Shown: positions 1 to 11,327 of the stretch, in pieces
Position numbering within the stretch: position 1 is the first letter of the stretch
Layout of the letters: every line of letters starts with the position of its first letter
NCBI GenBank assembly: GCA_951640165.1
Contig: OX621246.1
Location: 7,899,001 to 7,963,000, forward strand
DNA from: Pseudoips prasinana
Lineage: Eukaryota > Arthropoda > Insecta > Lepidoptera > Nolidae
Direction: 5' to 3'
DNA length: 64,000 bases
Translations under genes and position numbers: made by a program
Notes under the pieces: model-generated
Database searches by the model: none
What the model saw: only the letters and a program-made list of their open reading frames with translations
Told to the model about the DNA's origin: nothing

Positions 1-58
1 AACATATGTTACACTGTATGTTACACCTTTCTCCTCCTTGTTCCGTTTTTGTTCCTTC

Positions 59-231
59 CTAGCTGTGCCCTGCGGTTTTACCCGCATTAAACTTTATGAA
101 TGCCTATGTGTTAAACCAGGGTGTCAGCTAACCCCATACCAAATTTTATTAAAATCGCTCCAGCCGTTTAGACGTGAAGAAGTGACAAACATACACACTC
201 ACAAACTTTCGCAGTTATAATATTAGTGTGA
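59..231 (-). mobile_element. Non-autonomous Helitron, family H1
   Basis: Read on the minus strand it starts TCACACTAATATT and ends CAGCTAG, lying between a flanking A and T as Helitrons do, with no target duplication. Just before the 3' end is the family's GC-rich stem (GCGGGTAAAACCGC). Other H1 copies lie at 28565-28736, 35692-35872 and 38416-38604. At 173 bp it cannot encode a replicase, so it would be mobilised in trans. The open frame across it is incidental. Confidence 0.8.
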
Positions 232-377
232 TTTTTGTATTATCACTATTGATTTTCCGCCGTTATAATATCTACCCGTCCTATCGGATTATGTCAGCGG
301 GAGAATAGAGAGTACTTCTGGGATTGTACGAACACTCATGCAGTTCGTTAAGCTAGTCCTCATTGAGATATTTAATA

Positions 378-697
378 CCAGGTGTGCCCCGCGGTTTTAC
401 CCGCGTTAAATTTTATAAATTATTTCAGCTCCTCCCCCGTAGGTATAGCGTTGTAATATGTAGCTTGTATATTGACCTAACCTCTTAGTAATATTCATGC
501 AAAATTTGAAGTAAATCCATGCATAACTCTTTGAGTTTATCCCGGACATACGAGTACATACAGACAAATAGACTAAAATTCTAAAAACTGTATTTTTGGC
601 TTTGATATCAATTGGAGATCTCGCCCCAAGTATCCTTTTAAAAAAATATTCAATGTACAGTTTTGACTTTCCTACGATTTTATTATTATGTATAATA
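378..697 (-). mobile_element. Non-autonomous Helitron, family H2
   Basis: This is a decayed copy of the family whose best copy is at 59610-59921. The 3' terminal hairpin and a GTGCCCCGCGG core are clear, but the terminal CTAG has become CCAG. The 5' end runs into the tail of the adjoining SINE, so the right border is approximate. Confidence 0.7.
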
Positions 698-951
698 ATA
701 TCTAATAATATCTAGAGACAATGTCACACAGATCATCCTAGCCCCAAACTAAGCAAAGCTTGTACTATGGGTACCAGGCGACGATATAAATACTTATATA
801 GATAGATAAATACTTAAATACATAGAAAACATCCATGGCTCCGAAACAAATATTCGTGCTCATCACACAAATATTTGCACTTACCGGGATTCGAAGCCAG
901 GACCACCAGCTTCGTAGGCAGGAGCACTACCAACTAGGCTACGGTGACCGT
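697..951 (-). mobile_element. tRNA-derived SINE, family A
   Basis: On the minus strand it opens with a pol III A box (TAGCCTAGTTGG), then a B box (GCTTCGAATCC), a body, and a conserved tail with GTACAAGCTTTGCTTAG ending in TAAT/TATTA repeats. It has no coding capacity and would depend on a LINE for retrotransposition. Other copies: 1889-2145, 34633-34897, 56463-56686 and 63588-64000 (split). Confidence 0.85.
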
Positions 952-1008
952 ATATATGTATAGATAGATTACAATTAGTGAAAAACATAACGACTGTTTC
1001 TACGCCAC

Positions 1009-1115
1009 AATGCGCAAACGGTGTGCATCCCTGGTGAGCAGGATTCGTGGCCACTCTAACAGCATTCTGGCCATGATCGCAAGCAGATTTGACTGCCTAT
1101 ACATGAATCACTCCT
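1009..1115 (+). pseudogene. LINE reverse transcriptase C-terminal fragment
   Basis: The short frame reads RKRCASLVSRIRGHSNSIL, closely matching the C-terminal region of the LINE remnant on the minus strand at 58966-59500 (RKRLTSMITRIRGSSNSIL). Nothing upstream or downstream restores the rest of the protein. It is a dead fragment of a Jockey/CR1-like non-LTR element; the clade is inferred. Confidence 0.65.
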
Positions 1116-1204
1116 GCACTGTTTCTTCCGGAATTGGGGCATCAGTGATTCATGTATTCCAAACTCATATAAACAAAATTTTGGCTATATCTTTACTAAC
1201 ATAG

Positions 1205-1888
1205 AATAAGTCTTATGTATTACTAACAATTTTGAGTCTTTGGTTACTTTAATAAATAACTTTATTAATATTATTACAATTCAATTCAATTACCTACTGT
1301 GAGTCCACACAGCCAATAGGTACAAAGTGTATTCATTACCTAACCTGTATGCCATGCTTTATTCATATTGCACGAATTTCATAACAGAAGTACCTACCTA
1401 CTTTTGATGCCAGAATATGAATCCTTTTGAGACATGTTTCGTTTGACGAATATAACGTAGGTATTCAACCAAATAAATCCAAACCCTTTGGCAAAGCTTT
1501 TGGGTAGAAACTATTACACATATGAACGAAACTGAAGCTTTGGCATTGAGTATAGTAACTAGGGTTGCTATGTTTTATACCTGCATCCTGATATATGGAT
1601 GGATAGTACCTACATCCTCCGGAAGGGTGTTAGCAAAGGAATCCTAAATTTGATCCGCCAGTTCGATCGTTCGTAGCTTAACGCAGAGAGCCTACCGCGG
1701 ATTGGTAGATGGTTATTAGATAAACGCTTTGCATTGCGAATAATGCGATAAAATTTATACATTTTCTTGAGAAAAATATTAACAAAACATCAAGAAGTCT
1801 TTTATATTAACTCTACTAGGGAAATGCACTCTAGAGACCCAAATGTAATCTGTTCCGATAATAACCGTAGTATCCAAACAAATGGGCA
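1205..1888. other. AT-rich stretch, nothing recognised
   Basis: No coding frame, RNA gene or repeat with a second copy in the window was seen here. Confidence 0.5.
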
Positions 1889-2145
1889 TATAATAATAAT
1901 AATATCTAGGGACAATATCACACAGATCATCCTAGACCCAAACTAAGCAAAGCTTGTACTATGGGTACTAGGCGACGATATACATACTTATATAGATAGA
2001 TAAATACTTATATACATAGAAAACATCCATGACTCAGAAACAAATGTTCGTGCTCATCACACAAATATTTGCAGTTACCGGGATTCGAACCCAGAACCAC
2101 CAGCTTCGTAGGCAGGAGCACTACCAACTAGGCTACGGTGACCGT
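1889..2145 (-). mobile_element. tRNA-derived SINE, family A
   Basis: Full-length copy with A box TAGCCTAGTTGG, B box GGTTCGAATCC and a (TTA)n tail, very similar to 697-951 and 34633-34897. It is a good reference for judging the hypermutated copy at 56463. Confidence 0.88.
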
Positions 2146-2600
2146 ATGAATATGAAATGTGAACAGTGAAAACTACAATTCTGTACACCGGTACAGAATG
2201 ACCACCATCACGAAATTCGTTACTGAGATCCATGCGATCACATTTGAATTCTGCAAGCCAGCTATAAACAGTCCGCTCACATGGTGCTTAATTGCCGAAA
2301 AGCAGTTTGAAGGTGAGCAACATTCTACTTAATATCGTAGTAGTAAAGTCGAGTAAGATACTCGAAAATCATCTAGATAAGTAATGGAATGAGGAACTTT
2401 GCGGATATCCATAAAATTCGAAGAACAAAATTGTGTGTTATGTAGTGTTAATTCCGCTAACTCTCAAATCCATGGAGTATTCTCAAGGGATGCTATAATC
2501 TCTTGAGAATGGTCCGTGGAGGAATGCAACACAAGTTGGGTATCGGACCGGCTCATGTAATTTGCATTTTTATATTGTTCTTCTATCATGTGCATATTTC

Positions 2601-2692
2601 TTGCGGACGGGATGGCGGTGCATATTGCACCCCGTCTTGATTAAACTGATAATCAAGTCGGGGTGCAATATGCACCACCATCCCGTCCGCAA
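2601..2692. repeat. 43 bp-arm inverted repeat (fold-back)
   Basis: Arms 2601-2643 and 2650-2692 pair over 43 bp with two mismatches around a 6 nt loop. Each arm itself contains the near-palindrome GGTGCATATTGCACC. There is no T tract as in a bacterial terminator, and the setting is eukaryotic. It could be a tiny fold-back element or a template-switch product. Confidence 0.8.
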
Positions 2693-3129
2693 ATGTGGAC
2701 ATTTCAACTTTTCTTAACAATTCATTAGCGGAATAAACATTACATATTAATTTTATATTTCGAAAGTATCCTGAGATAAATTCATGGTGACGTAGACAAG
2801 TAATGTTAATGCAAAAACAAGTGTCAAATAGATAAAATTAACTGAATTAAAAACTAAGAATTTCATTTTTAAATATTTTAATTTGTTTTTCATACTGTAA
2901 CCGGCCAGTTCTGGCAATTTTTTGAGCGCCCATTATGTATTCCACTTAGTTTTAGGTCTCAAACAGGAGGACGCTTTCCATGAGGCACAGGTTAGTATAA
3001 ATAGGATCATAAATGGCTCACTATCAACAGCATAAAAACATTGGGGATAAGGTAACATATTATATGACCTACAATATCAGGAAGACTGAAACGGCTACAT
3101 TTAACAACCTAGCTATAAGTGGACATGTA

Positions 3130-3237
3130 CAGACGCCAGCACATCGAGATACCCCAATGTGTCAAATTTCTTTTATAGATTTTCAACTTTATCGACTCAA
3201 ACGTCCCGGTTCATTTGACACATGATGTTACTATGTC
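3130..3237 (-). mobile_element. Tc1/mariner-like MITE M1, degraded
   Basis: The left terminus CAGACGCCAGCACATC follows TA, as in the other M1 copies (32768, 39828, 48474, 51667). The internal sequence is in the opposite orientation to the 32768 copy. The right terminal repeat is mostly lost, so the right border is approximate. Confidence 0.6.
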
Positions 3238-4682
3238 CACGTGATTTCGACCCTGCAAATGCTACCTGACTATACGGATATAAACACTTCGTATTAGTCG
3301 TTATCACAAATGCATACGTTTCGTAGAATCCACTTATTAACTTAACATATTAACTTATCGCTAGGCATACTTTTATAACAGAACCTCTCTTTTCGACCCC
3401 ATATCAGAAAATTATCAGGTAGAATTAGCAAAATAATATACATTTTTAAGCATTGAAGATATGTAGCAAAACCAAGAAGTATGAAAATGATATACATACT
3501 TTGCACTCTGCTAATACCTTCTAGAGTACTGTATTATTACTCTTCTAGGTGGGGTGGAGCGTGTAAAACGCACTTAATACCACTGAAACGAGCACAGAGA
3601 GCAGTGTCAAAAGTAAATACATTTAAACCATACTAATTTACCATAAAAGGCCTTTACGAATACAGTGAATTTTTGATAGTAAGGCAAGTGTTCAAAGCCA
3701 GTATAGTTTAGACAAAACAACAAACCTACCTTCAACAATACTGTCACAATTACCTACCGTACGTATAAATAGTTTACTATAGACCACTAAAGCCCTCTTT
3801 CAATGTCTTTTGTTTCTTTTTTTATGATTAAACCGTATTCATATTTTTTTTATTTTTTTACTGTTGGTAGGTAGACACAGCAATGATGCTAAGTTATATA
3901 CTCTTTGATGACACTTATAGTGGTTGGGGTCGCATCTAAACGCTACTACAAGTACGCGGGTATATGTGTACTAATTAACAGTCTCACACAGTCATATTCG
4001 TCGTCTTTTAAGCGGTAGCGGAAGATCAGTGCCACAGTCATTATTTACTGTAACATTTTCTAAGGTAGACGCCTTCCTAGCTTGTACTGATAATGTTGCA
4101 TGCTTCCAAATTAGCTCCTATGAAAACTAAACGTAATTAGTTATATTGTCTTCGATGTATACAAAGTCTTTTTTTCTTTACTTTTTTTTGGTCATAGATT
4201 GAATCACTTCCTTGGATTTTTCCTATACAATTAATTACTAAATCCACTTGACCTGCAAACGAAACGTTCTGTTCAGTTCAAATTTTCAGCCCCTACTATT
4301 CTATAACCTTGCTAATAAAATATAAGTTAATGTTATCTTTTGTAGCTCCGGCAATTCGTTTATATGTAAAGAAAAAATATTGTAATTATTTCGTTTTTAG
4401 TAAATGAGATGAACTATACTAATGCTACCGTAATATTTGTAGCAAAGAAGTGAATACTTATAAAGTAGTCTGCTAGCTACGGCGTAGCAGCAGTACAAAG
4501 GCGAGATGGATCTTTTCTGTCGTTTTATTATAAAGGGTTGACTGAAGCCGCTCCTGGGAAATCTGTCAGCTGAAGAGAATATTGGTATTTCCTAGAAAGC
4601 TTTGTGAGGTAGATAAGATGGTAGATACATATTAATACTAGCTTATAGTGACGCTGTAGTAATACTGTAATTAATATTAATT
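3238..4682. other. AT-rich stretch, nothing recognised
   Basis: About 1.4 kb without a convincing frame, hairpin or second copy elsewhere in the window. Confidence 0.5.
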
Positions 4683-5042
4683 GTGTGTGTCCGTTTTATT
4701 TTACCTCGAATTATAGATTCGTTACCTTATGCTCCAGTTCGTATACAATGTTTAGACATTTCACTCAATGTCCAACTTTTGGATGCCAAGTTTTATCATC
4801 CTCTCAATAATCTTTTATTGTACGTTGATATATTTTGTAGGCCAATTTTATCACGATACAAAACCAGGATGAATTTTAGCTGCCCTATAGTAGCTTTTAA
4901 AATTAATTCAATATTTCATTGTGATCTGTCACTAGATATAAGTCAGCAATTCTATAAGCTTCTGTTGGAACTTCATGAGATACTTACCAATGTCAGACCT
5001 TGTACTAACGATTATAATGAACTCAGCACTTTCGGTGCTTAA
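4683..5042 (+). pseudogene. BEL/Pao-like pol relic (protease to RT junction)
   Basis: A 119-codon open frame whose spacing of motifs resembles the protease/linker region of BEL/Pao retrotransposon polyproteins. The segment QLLDAKFYHP...LLLYVDIF recalls the family's 'LADP.F....IDLLIGADIF' block, and DISQQFYKLLLELHEI recalls the 'FWELEEI' segment before the reverse transcriptase. Several key positions are replaced and neither LTRs nor further pol frames flank it. It is probably a decayed fragment. The similarity is from memory of the family and is not an alignment; an unrelated chance frame remains possible. Confidence 0.4.
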
Positions 5043-5449
5043 GATATTAATTAAGGCGTAAGGTATTTTTTCTATTTTGTTTCTGAAAAGTATAAATTTT
5101 ATCTGGGCTTCTTCAGGCAAAACTGGAGTCAAAATTTGTGGTATTTATGGATAGGTCTTCAAAAATGATATTGAGGATCCTAATATCATTTTTTTCTGAA
5201 CTGAATAGTTTGCGCGAGAGACACTTCCAAAGTGGTAATATGTATGTCCCCCCTCCCCTGTAACTTCTAAAAAAAAAAAATATATATGATGTACATTACT
5301 TTGCAAACTTCCACCGAAATTTGGTTTGAACGAGACCTAGTGAGTAGTTTTTTTTAATACGTCATAAATCGTAATCCGCAATCTCCCTTTCATTCAATCA
5401 ACTACTACAAGAACTTTTATATTATTACTTTTATATTGTTACTTGCTGC

Positions 5450-5500
5450 TACGGACGGAACCCTTCATCGACGAGTCCGGCTCGCACTTGGCCACTTTTT
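5450..5500 (-). repeat. Element G terminal fragment
   Basis: It carries the GGAACCCTTC...GAGTCCGGCTCGCACTTGGCC block that begins element G copies at 10548, 40785 and 61942. Only this end is present. Confidence 0.6.
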
Positions 5501-7103
5501 AAGGATTAAGTAAGCAAGTGTCTTGACGGTAAACTTAAGGTTTGCTACTTAAGGCTTTGAATTCAAAGCGTAGCCATCGTGCTCGCGCATTTATATGTTT
5601 TATTCATTTGCTGACAAATCTATAAAAAAATGGGCATCGGAAATTTACAGAATTAATTCTATAAAATGTTTATAACAAAATTATACCTTATAACAAGTTT
5701 ATAACAAGAAATAGAAAAATCTGTTGAAGAATTACTCCACATTACTCAAAAGGTCAAACAAAATGAGCAAAGCACTTTTTTTAAAAAAGTACATACATAT
5801 GTACATGTACAATGTTCGGGTGAGATGGTTGCACGAAAAAATGTAATGGTTAATGACCCTGATAGATAAGCCAGAGGTCATTGATTCGATTCCCCACAAG
5901 ACAAAACACAAAAAAGGAGGGTCTCATTTTTTTTTTATCTATCCAAAATGTTTTCTCCGTTATAAGTAAAGCGATTTTGGAGTTCATTCAAAATGGTCCT
6001 ATACATGAAAATTTTGTTGATATGATGTGATACTTTGTATGTATTCACAAATATATATTTAAGGATGTTTATATATTTATGTTGTCTGGTTGCCGCAGTA
6101 TAGGCTCTGTCTAGTTCGGGATCAGATGGCAGTATACTCATTGTCCAAGATATTTATTATTATTTATTTTGAAATCGGGACATAAAATAATATTTTTTTT
6201 ATGTTTTTGAGTATTAGGACAGAACAGAATACCCCAACTGGCAGCTAAGACATGAGTATGCTATAGCTGGCAGTTGGAGCGAGTGATTTGTGTCTTGTGT
6301 TAAACCTAAAATTTTTGCGTTTTCGAATAGTTCTTTTTGCTTCGCCTGAAGCGAGATAATAGTGAAAAATGTAAAGCTATTTCAGTCCTCGTTTGTCCAA
6401 GTGATTGCTTGTTTTTTTTAAGTGTTTCGTTTGACAAATGGCCTTTTGGTGAACGTGTTTGTTGGATGAGCTCTTATGAAGAGATTATTTCAAGTTTCGA
6501 AACAACCAATAAAGATTTTGTTGGCAAAGGCGTATTTATGAGATCTCGCCGGGCCACATTGGTAAGCATAATATAAAAGCAAAAAACATAGTTCAACGGG
6601 GCAAGAGTTCTGTCAGTGGGTATCCACGGCCAGCGCTCCAGCGTTCCTGACAGGCTCTAATAGAGAAACCTAGCTATTATTTACTTATGTGCGTTTGGTG
6701 TGAACAATGGCTATTCTAAATGAATGAAAACAATATTTTAATTTCATCAAATTTAGAGACGATCATTTTACACTTTATACATATTTATTTTACTAAATTC
6801 TTAAAAATATACTGTTTTGCATATTTTCACATGAAGAAAATGTTAAGTTATTATGTCATAATTTTCAAAAATACTAAATCAAGATACATATAAGGTAATA
6901 AGATAAATATTAAGTTTCCAATCGATGAAATGCAAAAATAAATTAGTAACCCGCAAAATTATCCAAAAATCCCAGTAATGCTTGAGTGGGAAGTGCAATT
7001 TCACATAAAAACCAAACCTGTTATCAAAACCAAACGAAAATTAGAATACAACCGGATTTTATTCCTTATAAAACTTACGATGCGTACGTTTGCATTGGTC
7101 GTA

Positions 7104-7175
7104 GAAAAGGATATGACTCAATAATCGTAATGTTGAAATACGTCAACATTACGATTATTGAGTCATATCCTTTTC
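7104..7175. repeat. Perfect 33 bp-arm hairpin
   Basis: Arms 7104-7136 and 7143-7175 are perfect inverted copies around a 6 nt loop. The paralogous position in copy 2 (about 12375-12420) has only the left arm, so the right arm was added in copy 1 by copying the left arm in inverse orientation. Confidence 0.92.
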
Positions 7176-7212
7176 TTCTTCTTCCTTATCCTTATCTTTT
7201 CCTTGTCTTGAC

Positions 7213-9232
7213 GATAAAACTTCATGACCCGACTCGTTTTAGAATTCGAATCATGTTTAAACATGGTTATATAGCTTTACAAATAGTTGACTGGTTTAGT
7301 CTCTTCGTTCTTGCCTTTTTCTCATTTGTATTGAGGCCGACTCCCCGCCTAACCCGTAGCTACCAGAATTGCCTTTATGACTCGACACATTTTAAAATTC
7401 GAACCATGTTTAAAGCATGCTTATATAACTCTACAAATAGTTGACTAGTTTAGTCTCTCCGTTCTTGCTTTTTACTCATATGTATCGGAGCCGACTCCCC
7501 ATCAAACCCATTTCGACTAGCTACCAAAATTTACTTTATAACTCAACTCGATTTAGAATTCGAAACAGTTTAAGTATGGTTATATAACTCTACAAATAGT
7601 TGACTGGTTTAGTCTTGTCGTTCTTGCTTTTTACTCATTTGTATCGGGGCCGACTCCCCGTCCAAACCGTTGCGACTAACTACCAGAATTTACTTTATGA
7701 CTCGACTCGTTTAAGAATTTGAACCATGCTTAAGCATGGTTATATAACTCTACAAATAGTTGACTGGTTTAGTCTCTTCGTTCTTACCTTTTCTCATTGG
7801 AATCGAAGCCGACTCCCCGTCAAACCCGTTGCGACTAGCTACCAAAATTTCGTTTATGACTCAACTCGATTAAGAATTTGAACTATGCTTAAGCATGGTT
7901 ATATAACTCTACAAATAGTTGACTGGTTTAGTCTCTTCGTTCTTACCTTTTCTCATTGGAATCGAAGCCGACTCTCCGTCAAACCCGTTGCGACTAGCTA
8001 CCAAAATTTAGTTTATGACTCAACTCGATTAAGAATTCGAACCATGCTTAAGCATGGTTATATAACTCTACAAATAGTTGACTGGTTTAGTCTCTTCGTT
8101 CTTACCTTTTCTCATTGGAATCGAAGCCGACTCCCCGTCAAACCCGTTGCGAATAGCTACCAAAATTTAGTTTATGTCTAAATTTGATTTAGAATTGGAA
8201 CAAGTTTAAGTATGGTTATATAAATCTACAAATAGTTGACTGGTTTAGTCTTTTCGTTCTTGCTTTTTACTCATTTGTATCGGGGCTGACTCCCCGTCTA
8301 ATCGTTTGCGACTAGCTACCAAAATTCACTATAGGACTCAACTCGATTTGTAATTCGAATAAGTTGAAGTATGGTTATATAACTCTATAAATAGTTGACT
8401 AGTTACGTCTCTCCGTTCTTGCTTTTTACTTATTTGTATCGGGGCTGACTCCCCGTCAAACCCGTTGCGACTAGCTACCAAAAATTTACTTTATGACTCA
8501 ACTCGATTTAGAATTCGAAGAAGTTTAAGTATGGTTATATAACTCTACAAATAGTTGACTAGATTAGTCTCTTCGTTCTTGCTTTTTACTCAATTGTATC
8601 GGGGCCGACTCCCCGTCCAAACCGTTGCGACTAACTACCAGAATTTACTTTATGACTCGACTCGTTTAAGAATTCGAACCATGCTTAAGCATGGTTATAT
8701 AACTCTACAAATAGTTTACTGGTTTAGTCTCTTCGTGCTTACCTTTTTCTCATTGGAATCGAAGCCGACTCCCCGTCAAACCCGTTGCGACTAGCTACCA
8801 AAAATTTACTTTATGACTTAACTCGATTTAGAATTCGAACAAGTTTAAGTATAGTTATATAACTCTACAAATAGTTGACTAGTTTAGTCTCTTCGTTCTT
8901 GCTTTTTACTCATTTGTATCGGGGCCGACTCCCCGTCTAATCCGTTGCGACCAGCTATCAGAATTTACTTTATGACTCGACTCATTTAAGAATATGAAGC
9001 ATTTTTAAAGCATGATTATATAACCTTACAAATAGTTGAATGGTTTAGGCACTTCGTTCTTACTTTTTACTTATTTGTATTGGGGCCGACCCGTTTTAAA
9101 ATTGTCGAACCATGTTAACGCATTGTTAATTTTAAACTCTATAAATAGTTGGCTGGTTTAGGCTCTTCGTTTTTGTCTTTTTTTCATTTGTATTGGGTCC
9201 AACTCCTCGTTGCGACTAGTTGCCACAATTTA
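7213..9232. repeat. Satellite array A, about 159 bp units (about 13)
   Basis: A block containing ATAACTCTACAAATAGTTGA, CGACTCCCCGTC and GCGACTAGCTACC recurs about every 156-160 bp. Units around 7885-8180 are nearly identical; outer units are more diverged. Many units carry the palindrome ACCATGCTTAAGCATGGT. Because 159 is 3 x 53, adjacent homogeneous units stay open as a 53-codon repeat, but other units are frameshifted, so this is not a gene. Confidence 0.93.
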
Positions 9233-9469
9233 TCGACTGTCGTTTAACCTCAAAGCTCACAGGTGACCATTAATGAAGATAGTTGATGGGTGTCTGATTC
9301 TTTAAGATTTCGACTTTCTGTAACGATTGATGTTGTATATATATAGAAGTATCGTTGTATGTAAATAGAGCGTAAGTCATAATGGGGTTGCCACATCTGT
9401 GTGGATAAAATCCCTTATAAATAAATAATAAAAAAAGGACGGCGAGATTAACTTGCTTTGCAAGAAGTC

Positions 9470-9600
9470 CCTCAACCAACTAGACCCTAAATAAATCTTT
9501 ATTAATACACCATGATTGCTCTGTATGGGAATCGAATCAGAGAGCTCTCATGTGGAAAGGCACGAGCGACTGGCTTATATCGGATAGTCCTCTTGGTAAC
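9470..9600 (-). mobile_element. Possible tRNA-derived SINE head
   Basis: On the minus strand there is a B box-like GATTCGATTCCC following a tRNA-like stretch. The paralogous sequence is at about 15170-15290 in copy 2, so it predates the duplication. The A box is weak. Confidence 0.35.
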
Positions 9601-9696
9601 TCAAATAATCAGTATTTTTCAAGAAAAAGAATAATCCATTTTTATATAGTTACGTACTAAAAGCTTTTTAATCATGCTTAATACTTATTAATAGAC

Positions 9697-9795
9697 TCAT
9701 AGCTAGACAACAGTCGTTAAGCCATGTTACAAGCCTACTGGGCGGCTTGAGTAACTCTGATACTAGGGGTTACCACTACCCATACGATAAGCAAG
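9697..9795 (+). mobile_element. 5S-derived SINE, internally deleted
   Basis: It keeps the first bases (CTCATAGCTAGAC) and the 3' part (TCGTTAAGCCATG...ACTGGGCGGCTTGAGTAACTC) but lacks the 5S-like body that copy 2 retains at 15369-15642. The junction lies at an AGAC shared by both sides. Confidence 0.85.
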
Positions 9796-9917
9796 CAATA
9801 GACTTGTTGGAGAGCTTCCTAGGCTTTAGTAGTTTGCAATAGGCTACCAGAATACTGTCGCTTACCTAATTAACGTTTCGCAGATTTATTAATGATTTAG
9901 TACCTAAAATTGTATAA

Positions 9918-10239
9918 TCTATATATATAAAAATGAAACCCGTTTTCCGTTGTCACGACATCACGCGTGAACGGCTGGACCGATTTCACTATTTCTTTTT
10001 TTATTGTGTTTGTTATTGTCAGGAGAAGGTTCTTATGTAAAAAAAAGAATTTAAAATTGCGCGGAAAATAAGAAAATTTAAGAATACTTCACAACCAAAT
10101 ATTATTTCTAATCTAACCTTAGTGCTTTGGACAATATAACCTTTTTTAATGTAACTTTTTTTTATTTGACATAGTATTGACAGATAGCGTGCGTTAATAG
10201 TCATCGTTAAGACAGGACAAGGTCAGTCGGGTCAGCTAG
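9918..10239 (+). mobile_element. Non-autonomous Helitron, Lep1-like
   Basis: Starts TCTATATATATAAAAATG after an A and ends GGGTCAGCTAG before a T, the Helitron TC...CTAG format with A/T target. The inner sequence (GAACGGCTGGACCGATTTC) is one I associate with lepidopteran Lep1-type Helitrons. At 322 bp it has no replicase. Confidence 0.8.
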
Positions 10240-10547
10240 TTAAATTATAAATGAAGACTCACCTGGATCATTCAGCGAAACGAATTTGCTTTTAAATTTC
10301 AATTAAAATATCATTATTGCAAACAAAAGCATAATTTCAGCGAACTTGCTAGTATAATTAATTGGATTCAACCAAACATAATAAGCCTTACACAGAATAT
10401 ACCATCAAAAAACCTACTACAGAGACATATGCTACAAGCTATGTAACTGGTTAACACGCCAATTAAACAGGGTTGTTCAAAACCACACGTAAATCGAAAT
10501 ATCGCACACACCAAACCAAATCAAACGAATTTTTATACTTAAAGCGT

Positions 10548-10810
10548 TTTTATGGTGCCATACCCAAAGGGCAAAACGGGACCGTATTACTAAGAGTTCG
10601 CTGTCTGTCTGTCACCAGACTGTATCTCATGAACTGTGATAATTTGACAGGTGAAATTTTCACAGATTTCTGTTGCCGCTATAACAACAAATACTAAAAA
10701 ACAAAATAAATATTTTAGGAAGCTCCCATACAATAAACGTGAATTTTTTGCATGTTTTTAAAGAGAATAGTACGGAACCCTTCGTGCGCGAGTCCGAATC
10801 GCACTTGTTT
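10548..10810 (-). mobile_element. Element G copy
   Basis: Reverse of the element at 61942-62225: the GTACGGAACCCTTCGTGCGCG end and the CCATACCCAAAGGG end are both present, as is the shared core CTGTCTGTCACCAGACTGTA. Subterminal inverted repeats around GGTTCCGTAC suggest a TIR element, but its superfamily is not identified. Confidence 0.7.
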
Positions 10811-11009
10811 TTTTTTCATATTGTAGAATTAATTCTATACGCTAACAAATTAAACACGGTTTCTCGCAAATCATTTTGAGGACGAGAGAGGTCAATGACA
10901 TCTCATGAGGACGTTAAATCAGATGTTAAATTAGAGAAAATAAAAGCCTAGACAAATTAAGCCAGACGTAATACTCAGAATCAATTTCTATTCATAGCAG
11001 TACATATCG

Positions 11010-11327
11010 TATTCATATCAGCCAAAGACGGGCACTGTTGGACATAGGCTGCTACCAAAGATCTCCACAATGGCCGATGTTGCATTGCCTGGATCCAGCA
11101 GCTTCTAGATACCGTCACAAGCTCCCGGGTCTATCTTGTGCGCTGCGTCTTCCGGTTCGTGGTCGCCACTCGAGAACCTTCTTGCCCCATGTACCATACT
11201 AAAGATATGTTTGTAATTTGCTCAGTGTCACGTATCCCACATAACGCTACCATTTGCAACTTCACGCACGCTGCCTTTGAAGCAAATTTTTAAGGTTTTC
11301 ATAACGCGCGTAATGGAAAGAACTACT
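11010..11327 (-). mobile_element. Chimeric element with RTE-type 3' end
   Basis: On the minus strand the 3' half reads like the C-terminus of RTE-type reverse transcriptases (RVATTNRKTQR-like, then 'VQQ', then GCTGATATGA). The 5' half (11190-11325) is not RTE but matches 29540-29706. The same junction occurs at 29500-29905, so this is one chimeric family. This copy is cut by the composite segment at 11328. Confidence 0.7.

Larger units (their letters stand above)
6038..9795 (+). repeat. Composite duplicated segment, copy 1
   Basis: Collinear with 11328-15642. It begins with a SINE 3' tail (6038-6178), continues with about 1.1 kb of unrecognised sequence, the satellite array (7213-9232), a 0.46 kb right flank, and ends in a 5S-derived SINE remnant. 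Flanking parts are highly similar; one stretch near 6605-6690, around CCACGGCCAGCGCTCCAGC, is identical over several tens of bases. Copy 1 differs by extra inverted duplications at 6233-6277 and 7104-7175. No conserved frame spans both copies: the 79-codon frame at 6337 is broken in copy 2. Confidence 0.85.
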
